From Atherix ibis (Eukaryota; Arthropoda; Insecta; Diptera; Athericidae): a stretch of DNA of 64,000 bases. Made by a program: the position numbers and the translations under genes. Every line of letters starts with the position of its first letter. Position 1 is the first letter of the stretch. The stretch is from contig OY282607.1 of the NCBI GenBank assembly GCA_958298945.1, positions 51,747,020 through 51,811,019 of the forward strand. The letters are read 5' to 3'. Below, in pieces: positions 1 through 9,923 of this stretch. Below the pieces are notes generated by a model, which saw only the letters and a list, made by a program, of their open reading frames with translations, was not told the DNA's origin and searched no databases.

Positions 1-701
1 TTCCTCGCTCAACCGTTGCAATAACGACGCGTAGTACGCGCCTGTTATTGTTTTTCCTTTTTCCAAGTAGTCGATAAAAATGATGCCCTGCGTATCCCAA
101 CAGACCGTGGCCATCACCTTGCCGGCCGATGGCACAGTTTTTGCCTTCTTCGGAGCCCGTTCACCCTTGAAAATCCACTGTGATGACTGTCTCTTCATTT
201 CTGGAGTGTAGTAGTATTTCCAGGTTTCGTCCACAGTGACATATCGACGCAGGAATTCGGCAGGATTGCGATGAAAGAATGCCAACATAGCCTCAGAGTT
301 CACTACACGATTGCGCTCATTCTCCTCTAAGAGCAAACGCGGCACCCATCTTGCCGAATTTTTTTCACAGACAATTTTTCATGCAAAATTGAAGCGACTG
401 TACCTTGTGATATGCCCGTGGCCTCAACTAATTCGGGCACTTTAATTCGCCGATTGTTCAAAATCAGATCGTGGATTTTGTCGATGATTTCAGGAGTAGA
501 CACCTCAACTGGGCGTCCTGAACGATGTTCATCTTTTGTGGATGAACGGCCACGTTTAAATTCATTCACCCAATTGTAAACCGTCGCAAACACAGGTGCA
601 GATGTGCCATGAACTGCATCCAACTCGGCTTTGATTTCTTTCGGTCTTAAGCCTTTCAAATGGAGATGTTGGATAATAGCCCTAAACTCGCTTTTTTCCA
701 T
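1..701 (-). pseudogene. Mariner transposase, frameshifted and truncated by window edge
   Basis: This encodes the transposase that cuts and re-inserts the mariner element at TA sites. I take the ATG at 699-701 (MEKSEFRAI) as the start because it begins the conserved N-terminal domain; an in-frame ATG at 840-842 only adds leader sequence containing a duplicated NFSSIHSV. The paired helix-turn-helix region includes TVYNWVNEFKRG, the linker RSGRPVEV, and a second HTH with KVPELVEATGISQGTV. Near 359-365 a run of seven A (minus strand) puts the frame into an early stop at 327. One more A would continue the frame as SARWVPRLL and onward. In that second frame the first catalytic aspartate is at 229-231 within VTVDETW (220-240). 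The second and third catalytic aspartates lie outside the window. A single-base homopolymer deletion could be real decay or an assembly error. Confidence 0.88.
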
Positions 702-753
702 TGTTATGCATAAATAAATGTCGTTAACTTTAATCGACGATAGAAATTGACCT

Positions 754-807
754 ACGCTATGGATCGAGCTGAAATTTTTGACGCTATGGATCGAGCTGAA
801 ATTTTTG
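754..807. repeat. Perfect 27-bp tandem duplication in mariner leader
   Basis: Two identical 27-bp copies sit head to tail (754-780 and 781-807), each starting ACGCTATGGATCGAGC. They lie between the mariner terminus and its transposase ATG. On the minus strand they are in frame and encode NFSSIHSV twice, although that segment is probably not translated. Confidence 0.9.
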
Positions 808-866
808 TCGATAATGCTACTTACAAAAATCTTTACCGACACTACGAGCGCAATTTCTCGGATTTT

Positions 867-893
867 CTAAGGACTTATTGAACGACCCTCGTA
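867..893 (-). repeat. 5' terminal inverted repeat of the mariner
   Basis: Minus-strand sequence from 893 leftward begins TACGAGGGTCGTTC and continues AATAAGTCC. The TACGAGGGT start recurs at 3631, at the end of the second mariner relic, which supports this as a real terminus. The partner repeat would be left of base 1. Confidence 0.75.
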
Positions 894-1124
894 CTATGTT
901 TTGTATTTTGATTCTACTCTGTTCACATAAGGAGTTCGTCATTCTTAAAATTTAAAAAGCTTTAGAGCGCAGGTTTTTGTTTATTTATTTAAACAAAAAC
1001 CTGAAACGTTAAGTGATTCCTGAAACACTCAGTTTTTTTTATTGCTAAATTAAACAATTTTTACATACCGTGGCTCGAATTTATTTGATTGAAAATATGC
1101 TCGACATTCATAATACCAATCCAA
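894..1124. other. No gene seen
   Basis: AT-rich sequence between the mariner end and the reverse-transcriptase remnant. It contains a near-palindrome around 976-1002, AGGTTTTTGTTTA facing AAACAAAAACCT, which could form a hairpin. Nothing else was recognised. Confidence 0.5.
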
Positions 1125-1730
1125 GTTGCACTTACATGTGCAATATTTAATTCAAGCCCGTTAAATTTTGTAAGAGATGAGGAGTTTGAAGGGAAAATTT
1201 GTACCTCGTCCTACCTTAAGTTCTGTCCATTCTCATTAAGTCTACCCAGATTTTGCTTTCGGCGACGACATCGATCACAAAGAACTGTACAAGAGACTAT
1301 CATATTAACAAAGACAAAAAAGTATGTGATTTTTGTATCGAAAGTAAGACTGACTAATCCTCGTCGCATACAGATGGGAGACTATAGCTTCGGAAGAGTT
1401 AAATTGTTTTCCTATCTTGGGTCAAGGGTGGCAACCGATAACTAAATGGGGTAAAAAAATCCACATGCAGCTGCTAACAGCCAACAGAGGCTATTTAAAG
1501 TAATTTAGATTAACTTTTGATGGCATTTAGTGTCGTGGCGCTAAGAATATACTTGAAATGATAACAAATAAACAAAATTAAAACTACTACTGCATAGGGC
1601 ATAACGTAATGTGTTTTTCGGCAACTTGGGTTGCTTTTTGCCCTTAGCCGCATTCGAAACACGTATCGTTAGAAAAATCTTTGGCCTCTTACATAAGAGG
1701 GCACGATTCCGCAGCTTTTTTACTGTGGTT
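1125..1730 (+). pseudogene. Non-LTR retrotransposon reverse transcriptase remnant
   Basis: This is a decayed piece of a LINE-type reverse transcriptase, recognised by an ordered series of family motifs spread over several frames. LTCAIFNSSPLNFVRDEE (about 1131-1184) fits the block upstream of the active site. FAFGDDIDH (about 1252-1278) corresponds to the FADD(I/V)D catalytic motif with one inserted residue. RRIQMGDYSFGRV then FSYLGSRVATDN (to 1443) fits the thumb block. KKIHMQLLTANRGYL (about 1454-1500) follows. A later block at about 1650-1705, AFETRIVRKIFGLL, corresponds to the usual FERKILRKIFGP. There are stops and at least two frameshifts, no start, and a foreign-looking insertion around 1506-1640. 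The order of motifs makes the call secure; the clade (possibly RTE-like) is not certain. It is not functional. Confidence 0.75.
1520..1574 (+). repeat. Copy 1 of a short dispersed repeat
   Basis: This segment, containing TTTAGTGTCGTGGCG, AGAATATAC and CTTGAAATGATAACAAA, recurs with a short internal gap at 13652-13725 and more weakly at 24056-24094. It interrupts the reverse-transcriptase remnant, consistent with a later insertion. Confidence 0.5.
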
Positions 1731-3630
1731 ATTCCGTGTGTTCATTTACTGTTCCACCAGAAACTGCGAGAGGTTATATGAGCCACGATGCTAAAAACAT
1801 GCCGGCATTGTCAAACTGGAAGACTGCGGTGAGAATTTGGCACGAGCATTTGAAATTTTTTTTTCAACATGCTTACAACCGGACTCCTTTTGGTCGCATT
1901 GATATTTATGTGTCGATGTTCAGCTAATTTTCTCGGCACTCATGCTTTCGATCTGTCAGTCCTAATTTTTCCAATTCTGTGGAACAACTGCATTTTACTG
2001 AATTAAATTGCTTCCGGGCGGATGTCTGCGTATTCGTTCTGTTGTCTTTAAAGAACTCGGCTGGTTATTTTTTGTCGGGTATGATAAATAAATGTTTACG
2101 GAATTTTTAGTTTCTTCAAAAGTTTTCCAACTTGCAAAATCACTGCAATTTTATTCCTCGCAATATCTCACGCCATATTTATTAGTAAACTAAGCGTGCA
2201 TTAAATAATAATAATCTTATTTATATGAATTGAAAACATCGAAAAAAGTAGTAAATTTTTCGAAAAAGTAGTAAAGCAAAAACTGAAATTAAATCTGAGT
2301 AAATTAATGGTACAAAATTCCAAAAAAAAGAAGCACATTTTGCGAGTTATAATATAGATTTTTTTTGGAAATTTTATAGCTTTTAATTTTTTATGAACTG
2401 AATTCGTAGTCGAATTGTTCCACCTAAAAACATTCCATTAAAAAATATTACGAAAAATGATATTTGCTATAAAAGAAAAAACAAATTGTTTATAGTCTCT
2501 AACGGAATATTCCGAGAACAACTTGATTGGTGAAGATAGAAATCATTCACTGCCATAGAGCGGAATATCTTTAATAAAAGAAAGTTAATATATAAAAGTA
2601 CGTAACACACATCATATTATGAGCATTGTCTGTGTACACCTACCGACGCTGGTGTTTTTTTTTATGCACGAAAAATGCCAATTGAATGAGTGAGTTTGTA
2701 CTTGACATCCGTCGATAGTAATTTTGATTTCTTAAATAAGACCAAATTGAAAGAAGAAGACAATAACATGACGTAAAAGAATTTAAATAATATAACAAAT
2801 ATTGTACATGGCAATTTCGTAAATAAATGGTGTACCTTGTGTGGGTGGAATGGACGGATAGGTTTTTAGTAATCAGTGCACAAAGTTCGATGAATAACAG
2901 AGAATGAAGTGGAGGGAGATATGAGATTGTTGCGTAAATATTTCTTTTAGTAAAATTAAGCTATCTATTTACATAACTAAAAAGGAAATAAAATGTAGAA
3001 AATATGTGCATATGGTTGGGTACATGTGAGACACGTAACTCTAGAGTTGTGTTAAAAGCTGTCGCGTTAACGATAATAAATGATTAGGCAAAGTCGACGG
3101 CAATACTAAACTGTTGAATAGCGAAGAAAAACAATATTATTATTGTATTATTGATTGAGACAACTACAATTGCAGACGTAAGTGGCATACGGCAGCTTTG
3201 GCGTTAGAATAGTACTCGACAGTATCTATCTAAAATAATAAACGTAGGTGTGCGAAAAATGCTGCGATAAATATCGAAATAGCAGACATAGAGTAGTGTG
3301 TGGAAGCTAGCAAAGACCAAATAAGAAGTATCACGCTATAGTGGTAAAGCTTTGCAGCAAATTGGAGCTTATCAGAAAAATTAACGAGAGTCTATTACAT
3401 ACAGAAGAGGCTCGGTTAGACTACTGGAATTAGTAGGGCATCTGCTGCGGGCATGCTAAAGGGCTTATTGTTAGATGCGTGTTTTAGTGTTTTCCAAATA
3501 GTAAAATAAATCAGGTACTAAAGAGGAGATGCTGTATTCTCTGGAAATAGCCCACAATTAACAACTCGATTTAATTCAAAAATTTCATTGTTAAATTTAG
3601 CCTTTTTTGTTAGGATGGTTTTGATTTGGA
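1731..3630. other. No gene recognised
   Basis: About 1.9 kb of AT-rich sequence. A 63-codon open frame at 1736-1927 begins with GTG, has no ATG-initiated family resemblance and is probably chance. Several less AT-rich patches (about 3020-3480) look like old transposon debris, but no motif was identified. No splice-bounded exon of the neighbouring 14-3-3 gene was found here. Confidence 0.5.
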
Positions 3631-4440
3631 TACGAGGGTTGGATTATAAATACCTGGCCTTGAGGAGAAAACACATTTTAATGTGTAAAATGCATTGTAT
3701 TTTATAACTTATTCTCCTTTTAGCCCGATACATTTAGTCTTATTAATTCTTCCGGTTTTCGTATCCTATCATAAAAATACGGTTACTCCAACCCTTCAAA
3801 ATAGGCGTTTGTTTCAGGGATAACCTTTTTCCGCCGAGCCATTTTCTCATATTCGGAAATAGGAAATAATTGTTGGGGTCTAAATCTGACGAATATGATG
3901 AACCAATTTGTATCCTAACTCGAAATTTTGCCATTATCAGAATTTTTAAAAAAAGATAATTTTTTTCTTGACCAAATGCGCATGTTTTTCTTTCCCATCA
4001 TCGTTGAAACAATCCAATAATTTGGCATAATAGTCGCCATCAATTGTTTTACCTTAAAGTCGTCTTCACCATCTTTGGGCGCCGATTTACGACGGAAAAC
4101 CCACGGTTTGAACTGTTCTTTGGTCTCTGGTGTGCTTTTTTGTCAACAATTACAAATCGACACCAAAAATCATTCGGATTGCACTATAAGAACGCCAAAC
4201 ATTGTTTTGAAGTTGACTAGCATGCGTGCGTGTTTATGGTTAATTGTGAGCAATCGCTGCATCCATCTTGCGGGGGGAGCTTTCTAATATCCAAATGATT
4301 TGTTAAAATGTTCTGCACAGCCTCAACAATCTCACGCACTTTTAGTCTGCGATTATTTGTCATTTGGACAACGTGGATATTCTTCATCAAAAATGTTTTA
4401 CTGCTGCGTTTAAATTCAGCTGTCCAACATTTTAAGTTCG
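3631..4440 (-). mobile_element. Degenerate mariner, irritans-like, with one terminal repeat
   Basis: An old mariner relic on the minus strand. At its left edge (3631-3660) the sequence starts TACGAGGGTTGGATTATAAA, sharing TACGAGGGT with the mariner terminus at 893; this is the 3' end. No matching repeat was found to the right, so the 5' end is lost or too decayed. The coding relic inside is broken in many places, so the element cannot move. Confidence 0.8.
3715..4440 (-). pseudogene. Mariner transposase relic, multiply broken
   Basis: Recognisable pieces in N- to C-terminal order, read leftward: GDSVPSISNLKCWTAEFKR (about 4380-4440, N-terminal HTH), NNRRLKVREIVEAVQ and ILTNHLDIRKL (second HTH), a middle part about 4070-4140 that reads near KEQFKPWVFRRKSAPKDGED only after frame changes, DGDYYAKLL (about 4020-4045), and YSSDLDPNNYFLFPNMRKWL (about 3825-3885). 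The last corresponds to the mariner YSPDLAPSDY block holding the third catalytic aspartate, which is retained here. The final stretch to 3715 resembles the usual C-terminus. Stops and frameshifts interrupt every section. It is more decayed than the copy at 1-893, so probably older. Confidence 0.8.
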
Positions 4441-5399
4441 ATATTGAAGGTACAGAGTCCCCCATTAACTTCTCCGTTCCACTTTTATCTCTTCGTTCGG
4501 TTTCTTTTTCAAAAACAAATATTAATCATACAACCATCGTCTGGGTTCTTAAATTTTTACTGCGTTTGATTGGATGGACCTCAAATTTTTCTGACTCAAA
4601 TTTGTCCGACAGAGTTTTGTGTATTGAATTGATTCGGTATTCATTTGGAGATCCTAAATATTAAGTTCGAAAGCGATTTCCGGAAGGATTGACGAATGAG
4701 CTTTCGAAATAATGGCTTTTGTAAATTGGAGACTTTGATGCGCGGGAAGTTTTTTTCCACAACGTTAAAATAATTGATTTATTATCGGAGTTCCAACAAT
4801 AAATTCGTATTATAGTCTCCTCATCACCGCACCCCAAATCGAGGGATTCCGTTTCGTAGCGACTAGGTTACTGTCTTCTGTGTTCTTAGGTGTTGATAAA
4901 AGATTATCGTATCGTTGCTTCTTAAAATTTATTCAAGCATAATAAATAACCACGGAGCTCTTAATGTTGCGTGCACTAAGAATTATTTGAACACATCTTG
5001 GACAAATCTTATGAATAGATGATTATATTAGTTGAATTTCTTGTTTATCCCTAGTTACTCTGACAAAAACATCCGTTAAAAAAATAAAACTTACAATAAT
5101 ATCTTTTTTAATTGGTTTTTTAGTATCACAAATTCTCTAAATATATGGTATCTTATGTATTCGTTTAATACCAATGACGTTTGTAAATAATCCCAGAAGA
5201 AGGATTTGAAGAAAGTATTCTGCACCAAAACTTAAAATTTATACAGTGTCCAATTAATGTCATTTTTCAACGGGGATTCTACTTATGAAAAGTAAGAAAT
5301 AAAGAAATCCTGAAGCTGATTCTAGAAAATTTGTGAAAATTAGTATAATGGGTTATTATCAACTTTAATAGCTGACACAGTAATATTATATTATTTAAC
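4441..5399. other. No gene recognised
   Basis: AT-rich spacer between the second mariner relic and a non-LTR fragment. A 118-codon open frame at 4308-4664 (+) is largely the antisense of the mariner relic and is rejected. No other motif was seen. Confidence 0.5.
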
Positions 5400-5800
5400 G
5401 TGACTAATCTGTCGTTAAACATGAAACCTTCCTCTTGTCTTTTAATCCCAGGAAAGAATTCATCCATTAATACGTTCACACTATCCTCCCAATTATTCGT
5501 ATACCCTTCATTCACTCTGACACTCAAAATATCGTTTTAAGGACCTTTGCACATGCACAATTGCTACACCGGACTCACATACCGTTGCCAGTGCGTTTCT
5601 TTGGCAAGTCTAATGCTTGTCACATACTCCGCTCTGGCCACCCTGAAGCTCTCACCTTTCAGCGTGCGCATCCGCACCACGGCGCCTACTTCGCTGGTAG
5701 GCCATACGCAGCCTACCAACTATTCTTCTTTTCTCGGGTAGCTCCCAGTTCCACCATGGAGCTACTTTCCTACGCCCCTCCACTCGTTCACGCATGCACC
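5400..5800 (-). pseudogene. Non-LTR retrotransposon ORF2 fragment (endonuclease-RT linker)
   Basis: This block is clearly less AT-rich than its surroundings. In one minus-strand frame it reads AVVRMRTLKGESFRVARAEY, then IRLAKETHWQRYVS, two in-frame stops, then NEGYTNNWEDSVNVLMDEFF followed by PGIKRQEEG. An alternating basic helix ending in AK..(S/T)W..(F/Y), followed by an insert and then a (L/M)(L/M)(D/E).(F/H)FP motif, is typical of the linker between endonuclease and reverse transcriptase in R1/LOA/Jockey-type non-LTR elements. The single frame is kept across about 130 codons with only a few stops, so decay is moderate. Clade assignment is from memory and not certain. Confidence 0.6.
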
Positions 5801-7443
5801 TATCGTTCACAATATTCACACATCAACCTTCTCCAATTGCAATAGCTGACGCAGCGTTTTTATGCTAATAGAGATTCTTTAGCTTTTCAAATTCATGTTA
5901 TTTTCTTTCTACCATAAAACCGTATATTATATGATAATGTAAAGAAGAAGGTGGTCGGCCATGACATGTGCGAAATCAGATCCTAGTAAGACTCGAGAGC
6001 ATTAATTTGGTAATTCGAAAATAATTTTTAATACAAGTCGGACTATTTACCATTAATAGAAATGTCACCTTCAATTGGCCTGCATTCGTTAAAATACTTT
6101 CAGATCTCTAAATTCCGGCGAATAGTGCCATCTATGGGCGATTCGAAGAACTGAAAATTTTAATTTTGCTAACAAAGTGCGTTTCGGTCCAGTTTTTAAT
6201 TGATTGACGCCTATGATAAGTGTAACTTTTCGTCTAAGCTCTTCCCAGTCTTATACTTTTATCATATATGTGTATATTGCACTTAACAACCTATTTGAAT
6301 TTTGGGATCTGCTATTTTGGTGCTTATCAGTTTCTAATTCATTTATTTAGTCATGTTTGAATGCCTATCGCAGGAACTTAAGTAACTATTAACAGCCAAA
6401 AAAAAATACGTACGTAGTGCCTCGAATCGAAAACTTTCGAGGTCTTATAGAATTGTTAGACGAATATTTCTAAAAAGAATATTCAAAATTAATTTTCAAT
6501 AATTAATAAACTTGGAAAATGACCGCAAGTTAAAATTTGTTTAAAATTCATAAAAATAGCTTCCTTCCTTTATATTGAATGGTTTTTATATTATTTTCAC
6601 CTTCGAATTATTTGGATTTTCCTCATACTCCACCGTTCGAGGTGAAATTTGTTTAATTATTTATGCTCCCTGTCGCCATGTGCTGGTTTTGTTGCGTTCC
6701 GCTGTTCCGTATTCGTGTATTACGCGTATTGAAATTATATTTGCTGCGCAGTACGAACCAAATAAATCAATAACGGAAGCTATTTATGTGCACACCATAC
6801 ACATACAACCAATTATATGGTGACTGAGTTTATATTTAATGTAATAAAAAAAGAAAATCACACCAATAAGAAATTAATTTTATTACCAGAACAAACACCC
6901 TATATAACCCACTTACTGCCTACACTCTGCCTTCAGACATTTACAGTTACTCACCCTTTTCACCCTCTATGAAAATTTTCCACTCTCTCATTTCCATCTA
7001 CAAATTATATTAAACGCAGTATAAGACAATTTACCCAACGAATAATTTTATTCCAATTTTACCTTTTCCTGTGGCTTTTATCTCTTGCTTTAAAAACTAT
7101 TATAAAATTAAGAATTAATTGCCTTGAATTTTCGAATTTTAAAGAAATTTAGTAAAATTGTCACGGCACTGCGGATAGCCTCAAATTTGTATTGAATTTT
7201 TAGACAATTCACATCAAAACTACTCTTATACGTCTTAGTCCATTTGGACTTACTGTGTTGAACTTTGGTATCTTCCTTTCCGTTAAGTTTCTACAAACAT
7301 TGACTAAAAAGTCGTTATTTAGTATCAGTCATACGACGTTATTTTAAATTCTCCGTTAAAAAGAAAAACTTTAAAAAAAAATACAAAAAAAATAAAAATA
7401 AATATTATAATTTTTTTTTCTCGAAAAATTTTTCTAATTGTAG
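5801..7443. other. No gene recognised; probable leo intron or upstream region
   Basis: AT-rich, with short hairpins such as CCTCGAA..TTCGAGG near 6420-6443. The right edge is a pyrimidine-rich run followed by TTTCTAATTGTAG, a plausible branch point and 3' splice site for the exon at 7444. I looked for the preceding 14-3-3 exon (the region ending in REICYEVL in fly 14-3-3 zeta) and did not find it. Confidence 0.55.
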
Positions 7444-7567
7444 GGACTCTTGGACAAATATTTGATTCCAAAAGCCAGTAATCCGGAAAGTAAGGTGTTC
7501 TACCTAAAAATGAAGGGCGATTATTACAGGTATTTAGCAGAAGTTGCAACCGGGGATGCTCGTAATA
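7444..7567 (+). CDS. 14-3-3zeta: 14-3-3 zeta (leonardo) constitutive internal exon
   Basis: 14-3-3 proteins are dimeric cytoplasmic adaptors that bind phosphoserine/threonine motifs on signalling proteins; in Drosophila, 14-3-3zeta/leo acts in Ras-Raf signalling and in learning. This 124-nt exon encodes [17 protein letters not shown], then [20 protein letters not shown] and DARN, a central 14-3-3 helix pair. It includes the [10 protein letters not shown] signature whose Lys, Arg and Tyr line the phosphopeptide groove in the family. The acceptor is AATTGTAG and the donor GTAAGT is strong. It enters in phase 0 and ends one base into a codon, matching the phase of both downstream alternative exons. 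The upstream exons with the N-terminal dimerisation helices are outside the window. The reading frame stays open to 7683, but only to 7567 is coding. Confidence 0.96.
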
Positions 7568-8335
7568 GTAAGTATCGACGAAAAACTGTTGTTTTTTTTA
7601 TTACATTATTTAAAAAAAAAACGAAATTATTTGAAAAATTTCGCGATATAATAAAAAATTTTCTGGTCTCTAAAAGTAATTAATAATTTTAAATAAAATG
7701 TTTTAATTTTTTTTAGAGATATTAGAGAAAATTGATAAGAAAACTTGAAAATGTTTTAAAGAATATTTGAAATTCGAATAAAATGCAATCAATTTTTTTT
7801 GGACATTTAGGATTAAAATGGATTTTATAGAAATTTCACGACTAAAGATTAGTTGGTAAGATCCAGTGTAGCACTTTAAGGATTGGGTCCAAAATATTGC
7901 TCTACTTCTGCTGTAATCGCCTGTTATTAGAAATCCTATGCATGGCGTTATCAAACAATACAAAATATTATGTATGAATTTTAGCGGTGATCCCGGATGT
8001 TGTTGAACCTTTTAATCACGTTTAAATTCATCACACGCCATATCTATTGTGGAATATGAGCCTAAGTAGTCTTCATACAGAATTCGGCAAGAATTGAATT
8101 AAATTTATAACAATATTTTAGATGAATTTAATCACCGGAACTATTATAAATATTATAACGGAAATTATCAAAAATTTTTGTTCTGGCAAAAATACCTGCA
8201 CGTGTAATTTTAATATGACAGCGATAGCCTTGATCGGTCCCGTTTGGGTCTATTTATTGGGTTGTCAAGAAAGTCATTTCGTTTTTTTTTTTTTTATAAA
8301 AATGAAAGACGGTTTTCTTATAGTGATTTAATATT

Positions 8336-9339
8336 TTATTCAATTAAATATTGTTCAGTCTGAACCAATACCCTTTGCCATCTTTCTGGCAGTAGCATGA
8401 TTCCACGCTCATAAAATTTTTGTCTTTACTGGCAAAAAACCTGATCTAAGTGATTTTTGACCTTCCTCATTTGAATTAAACATTTACCGTCTAAAAAATT
8501 TTGCATAGACCGGAACAAATGAAACTTGTATGTGGTTTCGCATTATCCTGTTGGAACACTATACCTTTCCTATTGACCAATTCTGGAGTTTTTTCTTTAA
8601 GTGAATCATTCAATTTCTCCATTGTCTAACTGATGACAGTACACTTCAGAATTGATCGTTTTGTTGCTCGGTAGAAGCTCAAAAAATAAACGATTCCTTT
8701 GAAGCATAACCTTTTTCTGATAAATATTGGCTTGCATAACCTTTTTTATACCTTTTTAGCATAACCTTCTTCTGATAAATGATGAATATTGGTTTTCGAA
8801 CGATTCCTTTCAAATCCCACCAAACAGATAGCTGACCTTTTTTTGATGAAAAAATGATTTTGAGCCAGTTCATCTTTTCTACTCCAGGATCTTTTGCGCT
8901 TAACATTGTTTTAGATAACCCTTTTCTCGTCCTCAGTGATGATACGCTTCAAAAATGGATAATTTCCTTGGCGTTTCAGAAGCAAATCACAAACGTCAAT
9001 GCGACGGCACAAATTTTTTTCCGTAAGACGATGAGAAACCCATATGTCGAGCTTTGAGATAAAACCTAGCCGTTTAAAATGACCATGAACGGTCGAATTC
9101 GATAAATTTAACCTCTCAGCGATCTCACGAGTTGTTATTCGCCGGTTTGCATCAATTAATGCCTTTATTGTGTCTTCATCAGCTTCAACTGGCCTTCCAG
9201 AACGTCGTGGTGCATCTTCGAAATCAAAATTGCCAGATCGAAATTTTGCAAACCAGTTTTGACACTGGGTCTCACTTAACACATTTTCTCCATAAACATC
9301 GGATAATTTTCCGGATCCATTGTCGATGTTTTGTCCCAT
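8336..9339 (-). pseudogene. Mariner transposase relic, mellifera-like
   Basis: The N-terminal part is the best preserved: VYGENVLSETQCQNWFAKFR, GNFDFEDAPRRSGRPVEADE, then TTREIAERLNLSNSTVHGHF, and a block ending KRIITEDEKRVI where active mariners have (T/I)GDEKW. The key Trp is therefore changed to Arg. An open frame covers 8911-9339. Beyond it the middle is rearranged (8691-8810) by a 110-bp repeat in which KKVML-encoding sequence occurs more than once. The C-terminus is again clear at 8336-8430, with FYERGIMLLPERWQRVLVQT and EQYLIE before a stop (8336-8338). The stretch that should hold the third catalytic aspartate appears deleted: the block around 8530-8560 (HDNA-like) is followed quickly by the C-terminal helix. 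The element is inactive. Confidence 0.85.
8691..8810. repeat. Local 110-bp duplication inside the mariner relic
   Basis: CGATTCCTTT occurs at 8691 and 8801. Between them are two or three copies of GCATAACCTT(T/C)TTCTGATAAAT (starting near 8703, 8734 and 8759). This is a nested tandem duplication within the KKVML-SVWWD coding block of the transposase. Confidence 0.7.
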
Positions 9340-9923
9340 ATTTCAAGTTTGAATTTATTTTTATACCAAATTTGGGTACATTTTCTGCTTGGATTGTGAT
9401 TTTAAAATTTTCGATCTATTTCAAGTTTGGTGGATATTCCCGGATTCTGGAGTTGATTTTTCAAGTTCGAGTTTATTTGTTGAAGCCAATTTTATGTTTG
9501 AATCACTTCTACCATTCGGATTCATTTTAAAGGCCACTTGATCTATGGGTCAACATTTTCCATATTTAGGTCTTTTTTCAAGTTTGGATCAAAAATTACT
9601 TTAATGGTTTCAATAATGAGTTTTTGACAGAGTATAAAGGATATGGCTCTATCCTCCATACTTTTATAGATTTGTCATATTGTGGGGGTGATCTTCCGAG
9701 TATTAACAAAATAAAATGAAAGTACTTAAATTTTCTTTATAGGAATAAAAATTCCTTATTCACATCTGTCATCTCTTTATGCTATTTTATCAATTACTAA
9801 TTGTTAAAACAGCCGCTTCATGGTCAAAAAATCTATTTTCTGTTTTACTCATTCAGTATATAAACTTTTAGTTATAACCAAAAATAAAGTATTTCGAATT
9901 TTTACAATTAAATAAACGTACTG

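Larger units (their letters stand above)
1..893 (-). mobile_element. Mariner transposon, irritans-like, 3' part beyond the left edge
   Basis: A mariner-family DNA transposon lies on the minus strand. Its 5' terminus is at 891-893, where the minus strand reads TACGAGGGTCGTTC; the TA at 892-893 fits the TA target-site duplication of mariner elements. The untranslated leader (702-866) contains a perfect 27-bp tandem duplication. The coding region runs leftward to base 1, so the C-terminal part and the other inverted repeat are outside the window. The translated body, with VTVDETW followed later by FIDYLEKGKT, resembles irritans-subfamily (Himar1-like) transposases; this subfamily call is from memory of the family, not from a search. 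One frameshift makes this copy inactive unless it is a sequencing error. Confidence 0.88.
8257..9339 (-). mobile_element. Mariner relic, mellifera-like, one terminal repeat
   Basis: A mariner on the minus strand within the leo intron. Its 3' terminus is at 8257, just after a TA (8255-8256): TTGGGTTGTCAAGAAAGTC, a terminus of the kind found in mellifera-subfamily mariners. No partner repeat was found right of 9339, so the 5' end, including the first residues of the transposase, is missing or replaced. Sequence immediately beyond the break (9340-9590) contains several copies of TTTCAAGTTTG and is unrelated to mariner. Confidence 0.85.

Noticed and set aside
1736..1927. A 63-codon + strand frame with a fairly normal residue mix.
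   Set aside because: It begins with GTG, matches nothing I recognise and lies among retrotransposon debris; it is too short to support.
5547..5845. Two overlapping + strand frames (64 and 94 codons) in a GC-richer block.
   Set aside because: The minus strand of the same block reads as a non-LTR retrotransposon linker; the + frames are its antisense.
9132..9530. A 132-codon + strand frame.
   Set aside because: Its first half is antisense to the mariner transposase N-terminus and the rest is AT-rich; no family resemblance.
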